This document shows, piece after piece, positions 58,872 to 64,000 of a stretch of DNA of 64,000 nucleotides (within the stretch, counting starts at the first letter, position 1; the number at the start of each line of letters is the position of its first letter). Location of the stretch: assembly GCA_030374805.1 (NCBI GenBank), contig JARGSG010000207.1, forward strand, positions 248,001 through 312,000, in the 5' to 3' direction. Both the position numbers and the translations under genes were made by a program. The notes beneath the pieces are model-generated. The model was not told the origin of the DNA, did no database searches, and worked only from the letters and a program-made list of their open reading frames with translations. Source of the stretch: Gracilaria gracilis. Lineage: Eukaryota > Rhodophyta > Florideophyceae > Gracilariales > Gracilariaceae.

Positions 58872-59462
58872 TTATATTTCTGTCTGGGGCACATCTGATT
58901 GGTGCAGCTGTGCTACGACGCTGAGTCGGAGCTCGTCTTGCGTCTGAGCTAAGAGCACGGCGACTCCCCGTCGAATGCGATGTTTATCTTTGATTCTCTG
59001 GGAGGAAGAGCGTATCAAATAACAACAGCTACGGTGCCACGCTTTGCCCGAGTCCGAAGGTTGGCTTCTTGAGCAATGCTTAGCCTTTTGACGTGCTCGT
59101 AGCTCTCTTCTTTTCTTGTTTATCTTGAGCCTTTTGGCGATTCTTTTCTTCTCCAATTCGGATTTGCCTTCCGTGTCCATCTTTTTATAGTTGTTCTCGT
59201 AGTCGATATATGTTATAAATTCCTTCTGTACCAAGCACTTCCTACAACTGGGACATTTGTCGCTTGGCTTTTTAGCATTCAAACGTTGATGCTCCACAAT
59301 TGGTTCAATCTGGTTTCTTTCGGACAATCTAGAAAGATTGGGAAGTTGGGAGGTGTTTTCGTCGTTTAAATTCATCCACCTTCTCAGGCACGAACCATGA
59401 AAAACGTGCGAGCAATTAGTAACTTCGACGACGCCTCCAAATCTTCCAAACATACCGAACAC
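58872..59462 (-). CDS. RING-type zinc-finger protein, N-terminus uncertain
   Basis: The frame contains VTNCSHVFHGSCLRRWMN and, after a 45-residue loop, KCPSCRKCLV, so C-x-H-x2-H-x2-C and C-x2-C are present as in RING-H2 proteins. The first C-x2-C pair is not visible: upstream in frame only one Cys occurs (SCINSFVVS), and there is no ATG before the ring, so the start may be lost, spliced, or the gene decayed. A basic helical segment follows the ring (KKRIAKRLKINKKRRELRAR), as in the protein at 45.3 kb. RING-H2 proteins usually act as ubiquitin ligases. Confidence 0.5.
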   Translation of the reverse strand: MFGMFGRFGGVVEVTNCSHVFHGSCLRRWMNLNDENTSQLPNLSRLSERNQIEPIVEHQRLNAKKPSDKCPSCRKCLVQKEFITYIDYENNYKKMDTEGKSELEKKRIAKRLKINKKRRELRARQKAKHCSRSQPSDSGKAWHRSCCYLIRSSSQRIKDKHRIRRGVAVLLAQTQDELRLSVVAQLHQSDVPQTEI

Positions 59463-59829
59463 GCCCTTGGATGGCTTAGACGCCGAGATGTACGTAAACC
59501 ACCTTCGCTCATGTCTCCAAACTAAACTGACAACAAAGGAGTTAATGCAAGAATTGTTCGTTTTGGTTCCTTTGCGAACACGACGAGAGGGAGCGAGATA
59601 CAGGGATCACGCTCTGTTCAGTTAGTCAAAATATTCCCATCCACAGAGCGAAACTGCGAAGCCTTGCATTTCTCCAAAAATCAACCACATGCTTCCACGC
59701 GTGGAAAGTTGTGTACAAATATATCTGCCGGTGCCCAACGGCAGAAATCTTCACCAGCTCCCTTATTCTGCCCACCCGCCGTCATAAATGTTCTCCATCT
59801 CGGTTTTGAACCGGAGTGCTCTGCGCGCA
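59463..59829. other. 5' flank of the RING-type gene
   Basis: The RING frame stays open upstream for about 45 codons without ATG. Nothing else recognised. Confidence 0.3.
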
Positions 59830-60530
59830 AGCTTGAAATGACGCACCAGGGGAGCTGGTATGCCTTCTTGGGACCATTCTTATGGGGGTGTTTCGAGCTG
59901 GCTTGTCCGCTCTTGCCCTCATGAGAGTGTGCATATAGGGTCACCCAGAACGGCTCGTCCGTTCCGGGGGATTTTGTCCGCAATTCATGAAGACACACCG
60001 AGCGAGCCAGTGTGCCTTCCACTCGCCATTATCATGAGGTCATTGCAAGCGTGGACCCGAACGAATCGGCAAAAGTGTGAATGACGCACCGGACGAGCCG
60101 GTGTGTCTTCCTGTGACCATTTTCATGGGGGGGTTTAGAGCTGGCTTGTCCGCTCTTGTCCTCATGAGAGTGTCCATACAGGGTCACTCAAAACGGCTCG
60201 TCCGTTCTAAGAGAGTCACTCCGCAGCACATGAAGACACACCGAGCGAGCCAGTGTGTCTTCCACTGGCCATTACCACGAAACAATTGCAAGCGTAGACC
60301 CCAATAGACTAGCGCAAGTTCGAAATGACGCACCGGACGAGCCGGTTTGCCTCCATGTGAGCATTCTTATGGAGATGCTTGGAGCTGGCTTTGCCGCTCT
60401 TGCTCCCTTGATAGTGCCTGGACAGGGTCACTCAGAATGGATCGTCCGTCTGAGGGAGTCTGTTTGCGGCACATAAAAACACACCGAGCGAGCCGGTGTG
60501 CTTCCGACTTCCGATTAGCACGAGGGTATT
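59830..60530. repeat. Tandem repeat, about 2.9 units of ~244 bp
   Basis: ATGACGCACC recurs at 59838, 60081 and 60325 (spacing 243 and 244). Each unit carries GAGCTGGCTTGTCCGCTCTT, GGGTCACTC, and ACACACCGAGCGAGCC. The units also contain short inverted CGAGC(C/G) motifs. No gene; frames across it are repeat artefacts. Confidence 0.85.
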
Positions 60531-60653
60531 GGGGACCGTGTTTAAGGGATGAGCAAAAGAGCTTGGCTTTGTCTAGTGGTCGCCAACGTTGCACTGGGGC
60601 GTTACTTAAAATGCTGGTGACGCTTTGCTCAATTCCAGGTTCTTCGCTGCCTT

Positions 60654-61457
60654 CTAGACTACCTTACGGTCCTCACGAACAAATCTAAGTAATGCACTCA
60701 TCGATATCTTTGGTTTTGTAAACAATTTCAGTTTCTTCACGTTCTCAATTCCATAAGCCCAGGCCTTGTCCTTTCCCTCCTTTTTTAACGCCAAAGTTGC
60801 TGGTCCATGCTCCGTAACAAACTCAGCAAGGTCTTTAAACCGGTAGAACGCGGCTTTTTGGCCGCTTTTGTTCCAGTACTTATCAGTGTACTTCTTAATG
60901 ATGCTACGTCTTGTGGAAGCCGTAAGATATAATCGAACTGGCTTAAAGCCCGTTTCCTTCTCCCCATACCGCCACAGTCTAACAACGTCTTCAATCGTTC
61001 CTGGAAGGTCAGGAATGAATTTGCACCTTGGTGTGTCGGTGCTGATTAGATCTACTGCACGAACCGTATCCTGCTCGGAAATGTTACCGAAGGGTAGGGA
61101 ATCCTTCTGAAGCTCCACGCGTGCATAATCCTGATTGTTACTATTTTTCCCACCATTGTTCACCCCAATCTGCTTCAGTACATTCATGCTGCGGACAGGG
61201 GTGCAGTCTTTCCTAACAACTCTCTTTTGCTCAAATAACGTATTGAAGCGATGTTCAGCCTCCCGTTTCCATACTAGTCTTTTGCTTTCTTCGTTTTCTT
61301 CGATTTCACAGTTTTCTGCAGCATCAAATGATGAGATGAGCTGCAACCGTAGTTTCGAAAACACTTGAGGCTCGTAATCGCAGATCTGACGTGGGACCTT
61401 GAAGCCAACTCCAGCACCCCCGCCTTGAATGGCCGGAATGTATCCAAGCCGTTCCAT
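60654..61457 (-). CDS. GCR1_C-like domain protein 1, partner of the recombinase
   Basis: ATG 61457 gives 267 aa. A conserved start (MERLGYIPAIQGGGAGVGFK, then VPRQI) is shared with the relic at 52.2 kb. Residues about 146-215 resemble the GCR1_C DNA-binding domain: PDLPGTIEDVVRLWRYG, GFKPVRLYL, then YWNKSGQKAAFYRFKDLAEF, with Trp162 and Trp195 at the usual places. GCR1_C occurs at the C-terminus of many fungal Crypton recombinases and in yeast transcription factors. Here it is a separate gene, divergent from the recombinase starting near 61956, with about 500 bp between that may hold a shared promoter or the element's recombination site. Domain call from memory. Confidence 0.55.
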   Translation of the reverse strand: MERLGYIPAIQGGGAGVGFKVPRQICDYEPQVFSKLRLQLISSFDAAENCEIEENEESKRLVWKREAEHRFNTLFEQKRVVRKDCTPVRSMNVLKQIGVNNGGKNSNNQDYARVELQKDSLPFGNISEQDTVRAVDLISTDTPRCKFIPDLPGTIEDVVRLWRYGEKETGFKPVRLYLTASTRRSIIKKYTDKYWNKSGQKAAFYRFKDLAEFVTEHGPATLALKKEGKDKAWAYGIENVKKLKLFTKPKISMSALLRFVREDRKVV

Positions 61458-61955
61458 AGTACGTCCTGAAGCCGAAAAAAAGCAGTCACAAGACCTCGCA
61501 GTGGAAAGGACTAGTTTTCACTGTTCTGCGTTCGCACAACACACACTGACGAAGGCATTTTTATGGCACAGTCATGCTGTGAGAACTGTACATAATTCTC
61601 CCTTGTTTTCACAGAAAGCACCAGAAATATTCGTCCTGCTTTTGTAATATCGTTCTGAACGATTTCGTTCTCGGTCACAATTGTATGCACCAAAGTCGTA
61701 CATTCCCGTTGAAGGGATTCGACCGTTCTTCACAGTTCTTGACACTTTTCTATTTTCATTTCCGCATGGGGTCAGGAAAGACATTCAGGATGACCAAAGC
61801 AGACCACAGATGCGAAATGTACGAAATCAACCATTCATACGGAAAGGTAGAGGGCGACGTATTCCTGATGTTAAATCGTTTTCGGGGTCGTCTTTACGAA
61901 GCAGACACGTTCTAATATCATCTGCAAATAGTGATGCAACCCATGCTAACATAAT
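61458..61955. promoter_or_regulatory. Divergent intergenic region of the recombinase/GCR1_C-like pair
   Basis: About 500 bp separate two opposite-facing starts. No clear TATA box. The recombinase N-terminus may lie here in another exon, because its frame has no ATG before 62103 although homology begins at 61956. Confidence 0.3.
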
Positions 61956-63020
61956 TTGGCTGAGAAGGTGCTGAACCAGTACAAGACGTTGAAGAACGCC
62001 CCAGATCCGCAAAAAGTGACAAGCAGGAGCTCCGAGCTTGTCATCAACCTTTTGGCCGACTACTGTGGGTTCGGCAGTAAAACTGCGTTGAAGGATAATA
62101 CAATGGGTGCACTTGTTCAGGGATTGAGGCTAGTATACTCCAAACACGGCCACTATCAGTCCTGGTACGTAGACAAAAATGGCGACGCACAAGGAAACCC
62201 TTTAATCAACAATCCAGACATAGATCGACTTTGCAAAGCACATCGGGTACACCTAGCAAGAAATGGAACGTTCAGCATTCGAGCGAGACCGTTGACTCTG
62301 GAGAATATATGCGATATAGCAGAACGGTTTTGGTACGGAAGTTATAACATTCCTAGCCCTTTCGACATAGCTCTACACGCTATTTTACTCTTAGGGGTAC
62401 ACCTGGGCCTACGATATGATGAGGTATCTAAACTGAAGGTAGAAGACATGACGGTGGGATCTGGGGGTGTCCGGCTAACGATGCGACAGTCGATTAAGAA
62501 TTCAACCGTTCAACGTGACTACGTGTTACGTGAATGGGAGGGAAACAGTGTCATGAGGAAGTCCGTTCTCCTAGATCCTTTTCTGGCACTCTTTGCGTGG
62601 TTAGCAATGCGTGGTGCATCGAAAGGGTACTTATTCTGCGATATTCGAGCTACAAAGAACATGAACATTCTGAACCAAGCGAAACCTTGGCACATTAAGA
62701 ATTTTACCACTCATCTTCGTCAGAGGTTAGGCCAGATTGGTGTCGGTGAGGGCGATATTATATCATACTCAGGGCATTCCATGAAGCGTGGCTGTGTGCA
62801 GTTATATCGCGCTTTAGGTTTGCGGGACGAAATGGTTATGCAGTTGATACAGATGTCTGGCCCCAACGCCTATCATAATTATTGTGCTGCTTACATTGAT
62901 TGTTCCCCGCCCGACCTCCCTCGCTTTGCATCTGTGGAGGACTTTTTGCGTCACGCAGAAACAATCACATGTGAGGCCAATAACAACAGCAGCGATAGTG
63001 TGGCTTTGGGCGAGCTTTAA
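61956..63020 (+). CDS. Crypton-like tyrosine recombinase 1, uninterrupted
   Basis: The open frame runs from 61956 to a TAA at 63018-63020. Homology with the copy at 49.5-50.7 kb starts at its first residues, but the first ATG is at 62103, so an upstream exon or a truncated N-terminus is possible. The fold reads as a tyrosine recombinase: a core-binding part (NPDIDRLCKAHRVHLARNG), then LGVHLGLRYDEVSKL with the first catalytic Arg, IKNSTVQRDY, YSGHSMKRGCVQLYR with the His/Arg box, and SGPNAYHNYCAAY with the candidate nucleophile. Both copies have H-S-x-K-R in the box. With no reverse transcriptase nearby, a Crypton-type DNA transposon is more likely than DIRS. It may be intact enough to work. 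Confidence 0.7.
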   Translation: MAEKVLNQYKTLKNAPDPQKVTSRSSELVINLLADYCGFGSKTALKDNTMGALVQGLRLVYSKHGHYQSWYVDKNGDAQGNPLINNPDIDRLCKAHRVHLARNGTFSIRARPLTLENICDIAERFWYGSYNIPSPFDIALHAILLLGVHLGLRYDEVSKLKVEDMTVGSGGVRLTMRQSIKNSTVQRDYVLREWEGNSVMRKSVLLDPFLALFAWLAMRGASKGYLFCDIRATKNMNILNQAKPWHIKNFTTHLRQRLGQIGVGEGDIISYSGHSMKRGCVQLYRALGLRDEMVMQLIQMSGPNAYHNYCAAYIDCSPPDLPRFASVEDFLRHAETITCEANNNSSDSVALGEL

Positions 63021-63204
63021 ATATCATTCGTTTACATGCACCACTTCAGTAAAGAACCTGGATACTTGATATGTATCAGTGACAGTAGGTGTCTGGTTTC
63101 TCTGGTTATGAGGAAAACCTCAAGCTTGCGAATCAAATAGAAAGAAACAAACGACTATTCGAGGTCGCGACCTCTACGCACCATTGTAACAACGTCGGGA
63201 AAAA

Positions 63205-64000
63205 CAAGTGGAGTGAGAATAGCCGGTGCGCCACCCAAGACACAAAGGTGGAGAGCCCACCTTTATACTCTGGACACTGTGGCATGGATGCAGAAGAGTT
63301 GGGCAAGCCAGCTTCTCTGCATCCCTGCCACACACGCGCCCCAATTCCACACCGCCGGGCGATCCAGGCGGTGTGAGCATGACTGGAGGTATCCAGAGCA
63401 GGAGGTGGGCGAGCCCATCTTTATGCCCTGGACACTGTGGCATGGATGCAGAAGAGTTCGGCAAGCCAGCTCCTCTGCATTCCTGCCACACACCCGCCCC
63501 AATCCCACACCGCCAGGCGATCCAGGCGGTGTGAGAATGACTGGGGGTATCCAGAGCAGGAGGTGGAGAGCCCACGTTTATGCTCTGGACACTGTAGCAT
63601 GGATGCAGAAGAGTTGGCAAGCCAACTTCTCTGCATCCCTGCCACACACCCGCCCTAATCCCACACCGCCGGATGAGCCAGGCGGTGTGAGCATGACTGG
63701 GGGTATCCAGAGCAGGAGGTGGGCGAGCCCATCTTTATGCCCTGGACACTGTGGCATGGATGCAGAAGAGTTGGGCAAGCCAGCTCCTCTGCATTCCTGC
63801 CACACACCCCCCCCCATTCCCACACCGCCGGGCGATCCAGGTGGTGTGAGAATGACTGGGGGTATCCAGAGTAGGAGGTGGGCGAGCCAACCTTTATGCT
63901 TTGGACACTGTGGCATGGATGCAGAAGAGTTGGGCAAGCCAGCTTTTTTGCATCCCTGCCACACACGCGCCCCAATCGCACACCGCTGGACAAGCCAGAC
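63205..64000. repeat. Tandem repeat of ~157-bp units, runs off right edge
   Basis: GGACACTG(T)GGCATGGATGC recurs at 63272, 63430, 63587, 63743 and 63903 (spacing 156-160), giving five units to the window end. Each unit contains GGTATCCAGAGCAGGAGGTG and CACACCGCC...GGCGGTGTGA, an inverted pair flanking the short GATCCA segment. The long frames on both strands across it exist because the period is often near a multiple of three and stops are scarce. No gene called. Confidence 0.9.

Noticed and set aside
57448-58894. Long frames on both strands in the GC-rich stretch
   Set aside because: Triplet-rich composition keeps all frames open; translations are Ala/Thr/Arg runs without domains.
59664-60688. 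Cys/Leu-rich frames across 59.8-60.5 kb
   Set aside because: Fall in the 244-bp tandem repeat and are not conserved in phase between units.
61956-63020. Reading recombinase 1 as part of a DIRS element
   Set aside because: No reverse transcriptase or RNase H nearby, and it is only distantly like the recombinase at 38.4-39.06 kb.
63089-63993. Overlapping repetitive frames at the right end
   Set aside because: Artefacts of the 157-bp tandem repeat; translation shows only repeated units on both strands.

Overview
This window is eukaryotic nuclear DNA that is mostly mobile-element sequence with a few host genes scattered through it. A florideophyte red alga (Chondrus-like) is the best guess, because a red-algal-type cellulose synthase relic, an apparently intron-less aquaporin and a zinc-finger Plavaka-like transposase occur together with many piggyBac, pogo and Ty3 elements. 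That assignment is inference. No rRNA, tRNA, CRISPR or plasmid features were seen.

Layout. 1-1360 (minus) is the N-terminal part of a host coiled-coil protein resembling augmin subunit HAUS5. 1814-3062 is a Tc1/mariner element. 3324-7966 is a large, apparently whole piggyBac-like transposon whose single protein carries a PD-(D/E)XK nuclease inside the DDE core; this is the most interesting object here. 8069-9156 is a dead Tc1/mariner. 9476-21452 is a Ty3-type LTR element with paired 995-bp LTRs and a 5-bp target duplication. 21943-22378 is a MITE-like element. 22.6-26.5 kb holds two related pogo-type elements. 27.7-28.6 kb is a piggyBac relic and 28.7-30.7 kb holds Ty3 pieces. 30.8-34.0 kb is a Plavaka/CACTA-like element with a 371-bp foldback at its right end. 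34.65-39.07 kb is a DIRS-type relic. 39271-42096 is a piggyBac relic with palindromic subterminal sites, and 42.5-44.3 kb is a third pogo-type relic.

45.3-49.3 kb is the most host-like stretch: a RING protein, a fragment of a large conserved protein, an aquaporin with one in-frame stop and a cellulose synthase relic. 49.5-52.2 kb and 60.6-63.0 kb each pair a Crypton-like tyrosine recombinase with a gene carrying a GCR1_C-like domain. Between them lie a nearly whole pogo-type element (54348-56855), a 117-bp palindrome, a GC-rich low-complexity stretch, a second RING-type gene and a 244-bp tandem repeat. A 157-bp tandem repeat runs off the right end.

Many broken host and DNA-transposon reading frames are interrupted only by in-frame stops and otherwise stay in one frame. 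This suggests decay dominated by substitutions rather than indels.
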